Shown: positions 35,742-45,521 of the stretch, piece after piece
How the letters are laid out: each line of letters starts with the position of its first letter
Position numbering within the stretch: the stretch's first letter is position 1
Made by a program: the position numbers and the translations under genes
The notes under the pieces: generated by a model
The model's input: only the letters and a program-made list of their open reading frames with translations
What the model was told of the DNA's origin: nothing
Databases searched by the model: none
Assembly: GCA_965248545.1 (NCBI GenBank)
Contig: OZ252110.1
Location: forward strand, 3,162,001 to 3,226,000
Source of the DNA: Alteromonas_E sp965248545
Lineage (GTDB): Bacteria; Pseudomonadota; Gammaproteobacteria; Enterobacterales; Alteromonadaceae
Length of the DNA stretch: 64,000 bases
Direction of reading: 5' to 3'

Positions 35742-35832
35742 ATGGTCTAATCAGTATTCATCCCAGTATCTAATGGTGATAAGCTGATCATCAGTCGTCC
35801 GAGACAACCGGTTTTACAATAAGGATTTATAC

Positions 35833-36315
35833 ATGAAAAAGTTTTCATCTCTTAGTTTGGCCCTTTCACTTGCCGTGGCGACTGTTGCAGTCCCAATGCA
35901 AGCACACGCAGAAATGGCAAAGAGTGAGCGTCAAGCAGCGAATGCCGTCCAATTCAGACAGGCAGTGTTCCAATTGGTACGCAGTAACATGGGTCCATTA
36001 GGCGCAATGGCCAAAGGTCAAATTCCTTTTGATCAAGCGGTTATTCAAACCAACGCATTGAGATTAGAGCAGTTGGGCATGATGGTGCCAGATTATTTTG
36101 CAACCAATACAACTGAGTTCAGCGTAGAGACGGAAGCATTGCCCAAAATTTGGTCTGAAAAAGATGAGTTTTTGTCAAAAGCGAATGACCTCACTGTTGC
36201 AGCAAAAGCGCTACAAGTAGCAGCTCAAGGTGATGATGAAGGTGCTTATCGTGCTGCAATAGGCAAAGTTGGAGCAACGTGTAAAGGTTGCCACGACGCT
36301 TACAAAGCCGACTAG
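35833..36315 (+). CDS. Cytochrome c' (class II c-type cytochrome)
   Basis: A 160-residue periplasmic haem protein. MKKFSSLSLALSLAVATVAVPMQAHA is the signal peptide. The haem-attachment motif CKGCH is at 150-154, close to the C-terminus as in class II cytochromes, and an R-Q-A-V-F-Q-L-V first helix is seen near residue 43. Four-helix-bundle cytochromes c' bind NO and may protect against it. It faces a cytochrome b561 gene across a small hairpin; a shared redox role is possible but not shown. Confidence 0.9.
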   Translation: MKKFSSLSLALSLAVATVAVPMQAHAEMAKSERQAANAVQFRQAVFQLVRSNMGPLGAMAKGQIPFDQAVIQTNALRLEQLGMMVPDYFATNTTEFSVETEALPKIWSEKDEFLSKANDLTVAAKALQVAAQGDDEGAYRAAIGKVGATCKGCHDAYKAD

Positions 36316-36321
36316 TTATGA

Positions 36322-36343
36322 TGCCAGTGCTTATTGACTGGCA
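36322..36343. other. Hairpin between convergent cytochrome genes
   Basis: TGCCAGT (36322-36328) pairs with ACTGGCA (36337-36343). No clear T run on either strand, so a weak bidirectional terminator is only a possibility. Confidence 0.4.
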
Positions 36344-36352
36344 CCTAACTTA

Positions 36353-37030
36353 TCAAAAATAAAGCTCAGGTTCTGGCGGCAGTACTACAACTAACAGGTA
36401 GACTGCGCCAGCAACGATTGCGGCAGTGATTAACGCAGTGAGTAATCTGGAGCCGTTGATGGGTGATGCCTCAACGGTTTTTTTACCACTAAACATTGCG
36501 GTTATGATCGCTTGTTTCTTGTAAAGTTGATAAAACAGAGCCGCACTGACATGCAATCCAATCAAGATGAGTAGAACGTCAAAAAGATTGAAGTGTATAA
36601 ATTCCATCACCTCTAAGACTGCTTTGCTAGCCACTGAGCGGTATGGGCCTTCAGAGAATATTTCGTCACTGACAAACAGGCCGCTTACCGCTTGTAATAA
36701 TACCGCCAGTAGCATGATAAGCACCATCCAACTGCCGACAGGGTTATGCCCGGCGTGAGGTTTACTGTGTTTATCTGGCAGTGAACGAGCGTAATCGAGT
36801 GCGTGTCGAGGGTTTAACGGAAGGCTACTAAATTTCGCATAACGCGTGCCTAAAAACCCCCACAAGATGCGGAAAATAATCAACCCCAAAACACAATAGC
36901 CGATGGTGAAGTGCCAATCGATGGCGTCATCGAGGTATTCACCTGTTAGCCATTGTGCCGTGATCCCTGCAACCAACAGCCAGTGAAAAAGCCGGGTAGG
37001 GAAATCCCAAATCAAATGTTTATTTGCCAT
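36353..37030 (-). CDS. Cytochrome b561 family protein
   Basis: A 225-residue inner-membrane di-haem cytochrome b. It starts IWDFPTRLFHWLLVAGI, the usual first helix with a haem His, followed by FTIGYCVLGLIIFRILWGF, a third helix near 100-120 and HFNLFDVLLILIGLHVSAALFYQL with two more His candidates. A fifth hydrophobic segment ends the protein. These proteins pass electrons between quinol and partners such as c-type cytochromes. It starts 3 bp after the PH-domain gene upstream, so it belongs to that operon. Confidence 0.9.
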   Translation of the reverse strand: MANKHLIWDFPTRLFHWLLVAGITAQWLTGEYLDDAIDWHFTIGYCVLGLIIFRILWGFLGTRYAKFSSLPLNPRHALDYARSLPDKHSKPHAGHNPVGSWMVLIMLLAVLLQAVSGLFVSDEIFSEGPYRSVASKAVLEVMEFIHFNLFDVLLILIGLHVSAALFYQLYKKQAIITAMFSGKKTVEASPINGSRLLTALITAAIVAGAVYLLVVVLPPEPELYF

Positions 37031-37033
37031 TCG

Positions 37034-38557
37034 TTACATCCAGTATTTATTTGATAACTCAGTGTTTTGTAGACTTCGGTCGATGATTTTCGCAGCGGTT
37101 ACCGACGGCAACATTGGTATAGTGAAGCGACCAGACGCATAGAACAAAGTGGTGTTCGCAAGGTGCGTGCGAGCCTGCCATATACTCTGTGCGTACTTCG
37201 CCTGCTGAAGCTTATATAAGGGGCAAACGTCAAAGCGAATACCAAACAGCCCAGAGCGAACATAAATATTATCACCATCAAGAGCATAGCCCCAACGATA
37301 CCAGCGCAAACCTATCATACCTTGAACAACTAGATAGACGACCAATGCGATTAGAGAGTGCCAAGTATTATTCGACTCTAGAAAAAGCACGAAGCCCACT
37401 ACTGCCGTCAGTAGCAGTGCAAGCAGACTGTATTTCAGCATGAAGCGTTTACTGATAGGGGAATAGGTCTGCGTAAATGGATTAACGTGCGTAAATGCGT
37501 GTAGACCTAGCTCAACGCTTTCACTCTTAGTCACTGAAGGTACGAGAAGGGATCGTTGGTCATCTGGAACACCCTCTAATTGTTGACTAATTTGTTTAAA
37601 TGTTACGTTAACCCTGCCAAAGAGGTTATCTAACCAGTCTTGTTTGTATTCGATGTGTTGTATACGCGACAGCTGAAGGTTTACTTGATACCGGGTCAAT
37701 AATCCACTGACACGGCGCAATCGACTGCCATCCTTGAGCAGCGTGTAATCGTAAAACGTGACAATTGCGCCAACAATTGAAATCAAGGTAATCAAGATGA
37801 AAATACTGATTGCGGTCAGTGTCACATGGAGAAGGACGAGGGTTAGACCCACTGCATCAACAGAGTACAATGATTCTAAGTTCACAAATGCAACCCAGTG
37901 GTCGAGCTGACGCATCGCATCATCTATGAACGGCGAAGCCACGCCTAGAATGATCCAAACTCGATTATTGGTAATGCCGTGGAGCACCAGGTCTGCTAGT
38001 GAGCGTCGGTTCAAAATGCGTGGTTCGGCTTCATCAGGTCTTACCGGTTCATTTGACGCAGTTTCTGTGTAACCGGCTTTTGATGCCAATATTGTTTCAC
38101 TGAGTTGTTGGGCATAAGCGTCACTCAGTGCTACCAAGTTGGCTTCTTGCTTAGCAGAACCCGCGGTATCGAGGGCTACGACACGAGTATTGGTCAATCG
38201 GTAGTAAAAAGGCTGCTCAATTTTGACATCCTGAATTTTGTCGAAGGGCAAATTCAAGCGCAGTTTCTTAAAGATACCTCGTTTGATTTCGACGCGACCG
38301 TCATACACTCGAAACTGAAATGTCCACCACGTGCCAAATGCAAATAGCATGAATAGGAACAATACGCACACTATTAAAACAACAATCCGATATGGATTCT
38401 CATCAAACGCGTTGCGTAGTGCGATAAAAATCGGCACTAACACGATGATATTAGTCACTAAGCCTTTCACGGCTTGAGCCGCGAAGTAAAGCACTGCTAT
38501 GGGGTGAACGCGTTGCCATTCCTCAAGGGCTGAGAGTTTATCCGGCTCTACTCGCAC
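37034..38557 (-). CDS. YdbT-like membrane protein with bacterial PH domains
   Basis: A 507-residue inner-membrane protein of the YdbT family. Three bacterial-PH (DUF304) repeats are suggested by FQFRVYDGRVEIKRGIFKKLRLNLPFDKIQDVKIEQP (about 78-115), the LSRIQHIEYKQDWLDNLFG region (about 295) and GLFGIRFDVCPLYKLQQAKYAQS (about 440). Pairs of membrane helices precede each domain. Function is unknown; Bacillus YdbS/YdbT relatives affect resistance to a bacteriocin. The start lies 10 bp inside the upstream ydbS-like gene. Confidence 0.88.
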   Translation of the reverse strand: MRVEPDKLSALEEWQRVHPIAVLYFAAQAVKGLVTNIIVLVPIFIALRNAFDENPYRIVVLIVCVLFLFMLFAFGTWWTFQFRVYDGRVEIKRGIFKKLRLNLPFDKIQDVKIEQPFYYRLTNTRVVALDTAGSAKQEANLVALSDAYAQQLSETILASKAGYTETASNEPVRPDEAEPRILNRRSLADLVLHGITNNRVWIILGVASPFIDDAMRQLDHWVAFVNLESLYSVDAVGLTLVLLHVTLTAISIFILITLISIVGAIVTFYDYTLLKDGSRLRRVSGLLTRYQVNLQLSRIQHIEYKQDWLDNLFGRVNVTFKQISQQLEGVPDDQRSLLVPSVTKSESVELGLHAFTHVNPFTQTYSPISKRFMLKYSLLALLLTAVVGFVLFLESNNTWHSLIALVVYLVVQGMIGLRWYRWGYALDGDNIYVRSGLFGIRFDVCPLYKLQQAKYAQSIWQARTHLANTTLFYASGRFTIPMLPSVTAAKIIDRSLQNTELSNKYWM

Positions 38558-39126
38558 TCTGCTGTCATCCCATTCGGTTCATCCGGCGTTTGCGTGTGCA
38601 GCTGTTGTTGAGATGCGCTAAGTAAATGTTGTCGCAATTGATGAGCCGTTTCGAACAACAAACCGGGAATTGCAAATGTCTGTGCAGCACTTCCAGCGGA
38701 ATATACGTGCAGCGTCGCCAAGTTAGCAATGCGTTCAATGGGTCCTTGACTGACTTCGATATGTTGTATGCGATTGAGCGGTTGGATAAGCATACGCTTA
38801 ACGATAAGCCCGGAGAAATACGTTAAATCTAATTCCCGCAACGCGAAAAATTTAGCTTTGTCAGCGAACCACTGAAAAACCAACCGGGCGAGAAGTAAAA
38901 AGGTCACCAGCGGGAGTAGCCACAAAGCGTTGTGATACAAACCTTGTGGTAACTCAAACCAAGGTTGGAAAGTGGCGAAACAACCGACCGCAATCAGGAT
39001 CATTGACGCAAGTCCATGTGTTAACAGGCGAGTGCGGGCATAATGCGGTGCCAACGTTTCCTTCGTCAGCGTCTGAATTGAGGGGAAGTCCTGCAAAGAA
39101 ATCCTGTCATTAAGGGGCAAGAGCAT
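38548..39126 (-). CDS. YdbS-like bacterial PH domain membrane protein
   Basis: A 192-residue protein with two membrane helices (about 42-90) followed by a bacterial PH domain: DKAKFFALRELDLTYFSGLIVKRMLIQPLNRIQHIEVSQGP, the family hallmark. The frame is open to a GTG at 39180, but the ATG at 39126, just after a purine-rich stretch, gives a normal N-terminus. It is the first gene of the three-gene operon ydbS-ydbT-cytochrome b561. The pair probably forms a heteromeric complex, as the two are nearly always adjacent. Confidence 0.88.
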   Translation of the reverse strand: MLLPLNDRISLQDFPSIQTLTKETLAPHYARTRLLTHGLASMILIAVGCFATFQPWFELPQGLYHNALWLLPLVTFLLLARLVFQWFADKAKFFALRELDLTYFSGLIVKRMLIQPLNRIQHIEVSQGPIERIANLATLHVYSAGSAAQTFAIPGLLFETAHQLRQHLLSASQQQLHTQTPDEPNGMTAECE

Positions 39127-39354
39127 GCCTTTCTTGTGTTTTGTTGACGTTGAGAAAACATAACACAGGATAATCACCACCCAAAAGCGTTATATGCAAT
39201 GCCGTGCCAAACGTCAATCGCGGTAGAATCGATGCGTGACATGGCCGTGCGGTCGTTATTCGGATTCCTCATGGTATAGTTGATTTGAATGCTTGAGAGA
39301 CATTCATAAAAAGTGTCAATATAGGCAATATCTTAGAAATTTGGTCAAAATCAT

Positions 39355-40158
39355 ATGAATATCGCAATTTTAGGTGCAAATGGCAGAATGGGGCAGGCGC
39401 TTTTGTTGTCTTCACAGTCTCTTGATAAGCTCAAGGTTTCAGCCGCTTTTGTGCGTGGTGGTTCCGAATTGATTGGGCAAACGGTTCAAGCACTGGCTTC
39501 GGCTACTCAAAACACTGCACTTACTTTTTCAAGTTTAGACAGCGCGGATCCGGATACGATTGACGTATTAATTGATTTTACCTTGCCCGATGCTTTGTCT
39601 GGGCATCTAGCGTTTGCTAAAACACACAATATTCCAATTGTAATTGGCACTACAGGTCTGGAAGAACAACACAAGCAACAGTTGAATGCAGCAGCACAGA
39701 CACTACCGATCGTGTTTGCCGCCAATTACAGTGTCGGCGTGACATTAATGGCCCGCTTGTGTCAGATTGCAGCTCGGACCCTGTCTGGAAGTGCTGACAT
39801 TGAGATCATAGAAGCGCATCATCGTCACAAACGCGATGCTCCGTCAGGCACTGCGCTGGCGATTGGTGAAGCGATCGCCGCAGAATTAAACTGGGATCTA
39901 AATGATCATGCCGTGTATGCGCGAGAGGGCGATATGGGCGAGCGCGAGAACAACACGATTGGATTTTCTACCATCAGAGGCGGCGATATTATTGGCGAGC
40001 ACACGGCACTGTTTGCCGATATTGGCGAGCGATTGGAGATCACCCATAAGGCGAGTAGTCGTGAAACCTTTGCGAAAGGCGCGCTTCGAGCCGCACTATG
40101 GCTGACGAATAAACCTGTGGGTTTATACGATATGGAGGATGTGCTGGGGCTGAAATGA
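39355..40158 (+). CDS. dapB: 4-hydroxy-tetrahydrodipicolinate reductase
   Basis: This 267-residue enzyme reduces hydroxy-tetrahydrodipicolinate on the route to diaminopimelate and lysine. The NAD(P) loop GANGRMGQ is at 7-14, and the catalytic/substrate region EIIEAHHRHKRDAPSGTALAIGEAI is intact. VIGTTGL and the C-terminal GLYDMEDVLGL are typical. It is followed by a 250-bp leader and carAB, the same order as in E. coli. No clear promoter was read upstream. Confidence 0.96.
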   Translation: MNIAILGANGRMGQALLLSSQSLDKLKVSAAFVRGGSELIGQTVQALASATQNTALTFSSLDSADPDTIDVLIDFTLPDALSGHLAFAKTHNIPIVIGTTGLEEQHKQQLNAAAQTLPIVFAANYSVGVTLMARLCQIAARTLSGSADIEIIEAHHRHKRDAPSGTALAIGEAIAAELNWDLNDHAVYAREGDMGERENNTIGFSTIRGGDIIGEHTALFADIGERLEITHKASSRETFAKGALRAALWLTNKPVGLYDMEDVLGLK

Positions 40159-40326
40159 TTGCTGTTTTTTGGGTGTTTAATGTAAAAATGAGGTTAACAC
40201 TTTATTTTTATAATTTATCTCGAATTAATTAGACCTTTTTGGTGCAGTAATATATACTCAGCGGAATTTGCCAAAAATCCGCGTTTTGTTTAAAAAACGC
40301 TACATTTTATTAGCTGCAAAGACCAC

Positions 40327-40352
40327 AATAAGCGCCATACAGGCGGCTTATT
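40327..40352 (+). promoter_or_regulatory. Stem-loop in the carAB leader
   Basis: AATAAGC plus GCC (40327-40336) pair with GGC, a bulged G, and GCTTATT (40342-40352) around a five-base loop. It lies about 60 bases before the carA start in an AT-rich leader (40159-40414). No T run follows. The leader also holds a candidate -10 (TAATAT near 40248). Control by pyrimidine or arginine is expected for carAB, but I could not find a clear ArgR box. Confidence 0.5.
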
Positions 40353-40414
40353 ATTGTCCTGTATCTCCATCGTCAAATGGGGATACTTGAGTTAACTTAT
40401 GCTTGGAGGTTGAC

Positions 40415-41545
40415 TTGGCTAATTCTGCCCTGCTTGTACTTGAAGATGGTTCAGTTTTCAAAGGTACGGCGATCGGAGCTGACGGTTCTACTGTTGGCGA
40501 AGTTGTTTTCAATACGTCCATGACGGGATATCAAGAAATACTGACCGATCCCTCATACGCTGAACAAATTATCACGCTCACTTATCCCCATATCGGAAAT
40601 ACTGGTACCAACGACGAAGATGTCGAATCGGATACAATCAGAGCCAAAGGCTTAGTTATCCGTGATTTACCCCTCCTCGCCAGCAATTTCCGCAATCAAC
40701 AATCTCTCTCAGAATACTTAATCAAAAACAATATCGTCGCCATAGCAGACATAGATACGCGTCGTCTGACGCGTTTGCTGCGTGATAAAGGCGCCCAAAA
40801 TGGTTGTATTATTGCGGGAAGTGATTTGAAAGAAGACGAGGCACTTGCAGCAGCGCAAGCGTTCCCTGGTCTGAAAGGGATGGATTTGGCAAAAGTTGTG
40901 ACGACTCAAGAGGTCGTTGGTTGGGGCGGCAGCACGTGGACATTGGAAGGCGGTTATCAAGCCGCACCTGAGCAAAAATTCCATGTCGTCGCATATGACT
41001 TTGGTGCAAAGCACAATATCCTGCGCATGTTAGTCGAGCGTGGTTGTAAGGTCACTGTGGTACCCGCGACAACCTCCGCAGACGATGTGCTAGCAATGAA
41101 TCCTGATGGGGTATTCCTGTCGAATGGCCCTGGCGATCCAGAGCCGTGTGATTACGCTATCGAGGCAATCAAAGCGTTGCTAGAAAAAGATATACCCATT
41201 TTTGGTATTTGCTTAGGACACCAATTATTGGCGCTAGCGAGTGGCGCAAAAACGGTAAAAATGAAATTTGGCCATCATGGTGCGAATCACCCAGTGAAAG
41301 ATTTACGTCGTGATGTGGTTATGATTACCAGCCAAAACCATGGTTTTGCGGTAGACGAGCAAAGCTTACCGGACACCATCGAAGTAACGCACGTTTCACT
41401 ATTTGATGGCTCTCTACAAGGTATTCACCGCAAAGATAAGCCAGCATTTAGTTTCCAAGGTCACCCGGAAGCAAGCCCGGGCCCACAAGATGCATCAGCC
41501 TTGTTTGACCATTTCATTGATTTAATGACTAATTCGAAACGCTAG
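40415..41545 (+). CDS. carA: Carbamoyl-phosphate synthase small subunit
   Basis: This 376-residue glutaminase subunit makes ammonia for carbamoyl phosphate, feeding arginine and pyrimidine synthesis. ANSALLVLEDGSVFKG is the usual N-terminus, and the amidotransferase motif FGICLGHQLLALASG near residue 265 gives the catalytic Cys, with SFQGHPEASPGP as the His-Glu pair. The start is TTG at 40415: GGAGG (40405-40409) lies 5 bases before it and homology begins there. It precedes carB by 12 bp. Confidence 0.95.
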   Translation: MANSALLVLEDGSVFKGTAIGADGSTVGEVVFNTSMTGYQEILTDPSYAEQIITLTYPHIGNTGTNDEDVESDTIRAKGLVIRDLPLLASNFRNQQSLSEYLIKNNIVAIADIDTRRLTRLLRDKGAQNGCIIAGSDLKEDEALAAAQAFPGLKGMDLAKVVTTQEVVGWGGSTWTLEGGYQAAPEQKFHVVAYDFGAKHNILRMLVERGCKVTVVPATTSADDVLAMNPDGVFLSNGPGDPEPCDYAIEAIKALLEKDIPIFGICLGHQLLALASGAKTVKMKFGHHGANHPVKDLRRDVVMITSQNHGFAVDEQSLPDTIEVTHVSLFDGSLQGIHRKDKPAFSFQGHPEASPGPQDASALFDHFIDLMTNSKR

Positions 41546-41557
41546 GACCCGCCCAGT

Positions 41558-44500
41558 ATGCCAAAACGTACCGACATAAAAAGTATTCTCATCTTAGGCG
41601 CAGGTCCGATTGTAATTGGTCAAGCCTGTGAATTTGACTATTCCGGCGCACAAGCGTGTAAGGCGCTGCGCGAAGAGGGCTATCGAGTTATCTTGGTCAA
41701 CTCGAACCCCGCGACGATAATGACCGACCCGGAAATGGCTGACGCTACATACATCGAACCTATTCACTGGGAAGTTGTGCGTAAAATTATCGAAAAAGAA
41801 CGTCCGGATGCTGTACTGCCGACAATGGGTGGACAAACTGCATTGAACTGTGCCCTCGATCTCAACAAGCATGGGGTCTTGGAAGAATTTGGTATTGAAT
41901 TAATCGGCGCGTCTGCAGAAGCGATTGATAAAGCGGAAGATCGCGAACGTTTCGATAAAGCAATGAAGTCGATTGGTTTAGAATGCCCGCGAGCTGAAAT
42001 TGCCCATACAATGGAGCAAGCCCACGACGTGCTGAGCCGCATTGGTTTCCCTTGTATTATCCGCCCATCATTTACCATGGGTGGAACCGGGGGAGGCATC
42101 GCGTACAACATCGATGAATTCAACGAGATTTGTGCACGAGGCCTGGATTTATCGCCTACCAATGAGCTACTGATTGATGAATCATTGATCGGTTGGAAAG
42201 AGTACGAAATGGAAGTTGTCCGCGACAAGAACGACAACTGTATTATCGTTTGTACTATCGAAAACTTTGACCCTATGGGCGTCCATACAGGGGATTCAAT
42301 TACGGTCGCACCAGCACAAACACTGACTGACAAAGAATTCCAGCTAATGCGTAACGCTGCGATGGCGGTTCTGCGTGAAATTGGTGTTGAAACGGGCGGA
42401 TCAAACGTTCAGTTTGGTATTTGTCCCAATACTGGACGCATGGTCATCATCGAAATGAACCCACGGGTATCACGCTCGTCGGCGCTTGCGTCCAAGGCTA
42501 CGGGCTTCCCGATCGCTAAAGTAGCGGCAAAATTGGCGGTTGGCTTTACCTTAGATGAACTCGCCAATGATATTACCGGTGGCGCTACGCCAGCGTCATT
42601 TGAACCTGCAATTGATTATGTTGTAACCAAGATCCCTCGATTTAACTTTGAAAAGTTTGCCGGCGCCAATGACCGCTTGACTACTCAGATGAAATCAGTG
42701 GGTGAGGTGATGGCAATAGGCCGCAATCAACAAGAGTCACTGCAAAAAGCACTGCGCGGTTTAGAGGTGGGTGCAAATGGTCTAACGCCGATACTCGATA
42801 TAGAAGATCCTGATGCACGCAATAAGATCGTGTACGAGCTGCGTGAACCAGGTGCAGAGCGAATTTGGTACATCGGTGATGCATTCCGGATGGGGATGAG
42901 CATTGATGAAGTGTTTGAGTTAACCAATATCGATCGTTGGTATTTGGTGCAGATTGAAGAGCTTATTCAACTTGAGGCCTTGGTTGAACGTCTTGGCATT
43001 CAGTCTATTGATGCTGATTTGATGCGCAAATTGAAGCGTAAGGGGTTTGCAGATTCTCGTTTGGCAGAGTTAACCAATGTTGCGGAAAGTGATATTCGCG
43101 ACATTCGCGTGAAGTTCGGCGTAATGCCGGTCTATAAACGCGTTGATACCTGTGCTGCTGAGTTCTCTACAAGTACTGCTTATATGTACTCTAGCTACGA
43201 CGAAGAGTGTGAAGCACAACCCAGTGACCGAGACAAGATTATGGTGTTAGGCGGAGGTCCTAACCGAATTGGACAGGGTATCGAATTTGATTATTGCTGT
43301 GTACACGCGGCCTTATCCATGCGTGAAGACGGCTACGAAACAATTATGGTTAACTGTAACCCAGAAACCGTCTCGACCGACTACGACACCTCAGACCGTT
43401 TGTATTTTGAACCTGTTACTCTGGAAGATGTACTTGAAATAGTGCGCGTTGAACAACCGAAAGGCGTGATTGTTCAATACGGCGGTCAAACGCCATTGAA
43501 ATTGGCCCGAGCGCTCGAAGAAAATGGGGTACCGATTATCGGTACTAGCCCAGATGCCATTGACCGCGCGGAAGATCGTGAACGCTTCCAGCAAATGGTA
43601 AACAAACTTGGGTTAAAGCAGCCAGCTAATGCGACAGTCAGTAATATGGAAGAGGCCCTAGAGCGTGCTGAAGTTATCGGATTTCCGTTGGTTGTTCGAC
43701 CTTCATATGTACTAGGTGGCAGGGCGATGGAGATCGTGTATGACCTGAAAGATTTGAAGCGTTACTTGAATGAAGCGGTAAAGGTCTCAAATGATTCGCC
43801 AGTGTTATTGGACCGATTCCTCGATGATGCCATTGAAGTCGATATCGATGCTGTATCAGATGGTCAGACAGTTGTGATTGGTGGAATCATGGAACACATT
43901 GAGCAAGCTGGGGTTCACTCTGGCGATTCAGCATGTTCATTGCCGCCATATTCACTGCCAAGTGATATCCAAGATGTGATGCGCGAGCAGGTTAAAGCGA
44001 TGGCATTAGAGCTGAATGTAATCGGCCTGATGAACACGCAGTTCGCAATCAAAGATGGCGAAGTCTATCTGATTGAAGTTAATCCTCGCGCAGCTCGAAC
44101 CGTCCCGTTTGTCTCCAAGGCTACAGGTGTAGCTTTGGCAAAGATTGCAGCACGTGTCATGGCGGGCCAAAGCTTAGTGGAGCAAGGCTTTACCGAAGAA
44201 GTGATTCCACCGTTCTATTCGGTCAAAGAAGTCGTTCTACCGTTTGCTAAGTTCCGCGGCGTCGACCCATTGCTTGGTCCAGAGATGCGTTCTACGGGTG
44301 AGGTAATGGGCGTCGGCGATACGTTCGAAGAAGCTTATGCTAAGGCTAATTTAGGTGCCGGTTCACCCGTACCACAATCGGGTAAGGCGTTGATTTCGGT
44401 CCGCGAGCATGACAAACAAAAAGTTATTGAATTGGCCAAAGAATTGGTTGCGCAAGGGTTTGATATTGAAGCTACACGTGGTACTGCAACGACTCTGTAT

Positions 44501-44788
44501 GACGCCGGTATTATGAGCACGGTTGTCAATAAGCTGTCTGAAGGTCGCCCTAATATTGTCGATGCTATCAAGAACAAAACGTACACCTACGTTGTGAACA
44601 CCACTGAAGGACGTCAGGCTATCAATGACTCGGTGTACATTCGACGTGAAGCGCTTGCGAGTAAGACAACCTACACTACGACGCTAAACGCTGCTTTTGC
44701 AACCATCCGTGCGAAGGATTTTGATGATCGAAGTAAAGTCGCCAGTGTTCAAGAATTGCACGAGCGAGTTGAGCAAGATGCACAGTAA
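41558..44788 (+). CDS. carB: Carbamoyl-phosphate synthase large subunit
   Basis: A 1076-residue protein with two homologous ATP-grasp halves. The first begins SILILGAGPIVIGQACEFDYSGAQACKAL; the second begins IMVLGGGPNRIGQGIEFDYCCVHAAL near residue 565. FTMGGTGGGIAYN and YVLGGRAMEIVYD are the matching ATP loops, and the C-terminal MGS-like domain (about 940-1076), which senses UMP and ornithine, is present. It makes carbamoyl phosphate from bicarbonate, two ATP and ammonia channelled from CarA. Length is standard. Confidence 0.98.
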   Translation: MPKRTDIKSILILGAGPIVIGQACEFDYSGAQACKALREEGYRVILVNSNPATIMTDPEMADATYIEPIHWEVVRKIIEKERPDAVLPTMGGQTALNCALDLNKHGVLEEFGIELIGASAEAIDKAEDRERFDKAMKSIGLECPRAEIAHTMEQAHDVLSRIGFPCIIRPSFTMGGTGGGIAYNIDEFNEICARGLDLSPTNELLIDESLIGWKEYEMEVVRDKNDNCIIVCTIENFDPMGVHTGDSITVAPAQTLTDKEFQLMRNAAMAVLREIGVETGGSNVQFGICPNTGRMVIIEMNPRVSRSSALASKATGFPIAKVAAKLAVGFTLDELANDITGGATPASFEPAIDYVVTKIPRFNFEKFAGANDRLTTQMKSVGEVMAIGRNQQESLQKALRGLEVGANGLTPILDIEDPDARNKIVYELREPGAERIWYIGDAFRMGMSIDEVFELTNIDRWYLVQIEELIQLEALVERLGIQSIDADLMRKLKRKGFADSRLAELTNVAESDIRDIRVKFGVMPVYKRVDTCAAEFSTSTAYMYSSYDEECEAQPSDRDKIMVLGGGPNRIGQGIEFDYCCVHAALSMREDGYETIMVNCNPETVSTDYDTSDRLYFEPVTLEDVLEIVRVEQPKGVIVQYGGQTPLKLARALEENGVPIIGTSPDAIDRAEDRERFQQMVNKLGLKQPANATVSNMEEALERAEVIGFPLVVRPSYVLGGRAMEIVYDLKDLKRYLNEAVKVSNDSPVLLDRFLDDAIEVDIDAVSDGQTVVIGGIMEHIEQAGVHSGDSACSLPPYSLPSDIQDVMREQVKAMALELNVIGLMNTQFAIKDGEVYLIEVNPRAARTVPFVSKATGVALAKIAARVMAGQSLVEQGFTEEVIPPFYSVKEVVLPFAKFRGVDPLLGPEMRSTGEVMGVGDTFEEAYAKANLGAGSPVPQSGKALISVREHDKQKVIELAKELVAQGFDIEATRGTATTLYDAGIMSTVVNKLSEGRPNIVDAIKNKTYTYVVNTTEGRQAINDSVYIRREALASKTTYTTTLNAAFATIRAKDFDDRSKVASVQELHERVEQDAQ

Positions 44789-44828
44789 GTGACAATGCCG
44801 TCATTTGACGGTATTCTTAGCCGATTGA

Positions 44829-44854
44829 AAGTGCGCTTTTTAGCGCACTTTTTT
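44829..44854 (+). terminator. Terminator after carB
   Basis: AAGTGCGC (44829-44836) pairs with GCGCACTT (44843-44850), and T residues continue to 44854. It separates carAB from greA. Confidence 0.92.
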
Positions 44855-44879
44855 GTGATTAAGTGAAGAGAGAACGAGT

Positions 44880-45356
44880 ATGAGTCAATATCCAATGACG
44901 GCTGAAGGCGCACAAAAGTTGCGTGATGAATTACAAGAACTGAAAACGGTCCGTCGTCCGAAAATCATCGAAGCAATTGCCGAAGCACGCGAGCACGGTG
45001 ACTTAAAAGAGAATGCTGAGTATCACGCAGCGCGTGAGCAACAGAGCTTCTGTGAAGGACGTATTCAGGATATTGAGGGTAAGTTATCTAATGCGCAGAT
45101 TATCGACGTCACCAAGATGGAAAATACAGGTAAAGTGATTTTCGGCACAACGGTTACGATCTTAAACTGCAAAACCGATGAAGAAACGACCTATCGTATC
45201 GTCGGAGACGATGAAGCTGATATTAAAGCAAACCGTATTTCGGTGAATTCGCCTATCGCTCGCGGTTTGATCGGCAAAATGGTTGACGATGTCACCAATA
45301 TCCAGACTCCGGCAGGCACAGTGGAGTTTGAAATCATCGAAGTTGAATACATCTAG
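44880..45356 (+). CDS. greA: Transcription elongation factor GreA
   Basis: A 158-residue factor that rescues backtracked RNA polymerase by stimulating transcript cleavage. The N-terminal coiled coil starts MTAEGAQKLRDELQELK; its tip, AEAREHGDLKENAEYHAAREQQ, holds the acidic residues that reach into the secondary channel. The C-terminal FKBP-like domain reads SPIARGLIGK. A GAGAGA ribosome site precedes the ATG. Its place after carB is shared with many gammaproteobacteria. Confidence 0.96.
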   Translation: MSQYPMTAEGAQKLRDELQELKTVRRPKIIEAIAEAREHGDLKENAEYHAAREQQSFCEGRIQDIEGKLSNAQIIDVTKMENTGKVIFGTTVTILNCKTDEETTYRIVGDDEADIKANRISVNSPIARGLIGKMVDDVTNIQTPAGTVEFEIIEVEYI

Positions 45357-45373
45357 CCTCACACTATTGATAT

Positions 45374-45394
45374 GAGAGGCTTTGCAAGCCTCTC
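45374..45394 (+). other. Stem-loop after greA
   Basis: GAGAGGCTT (45374-45382) pairs perfectly with AAGCCTCTC (45386-45394) around a 3-base loop, 17 bases after the greA stop. No T run follows; a processing or rho-dependent 3' end is possible. Confidence 0.5.
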
Positions 45395-45521
45395 TGCGTT
45401 CTGCGTTACTATTCACATTTCGAGTCGCGATTTGACATAGACGATTACATTTCCACACTTGTATTGTGCGGCGCACCATTGGTAATGTGATTTCATCGCA
45501 ACGCATTACCGGTTAAGTGGC

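Noticed and set aside
40159..40414. ArgR box in the carAB leader
   Set aside because: No pair of TGAAT-like half-sites with proper spacing could be read.
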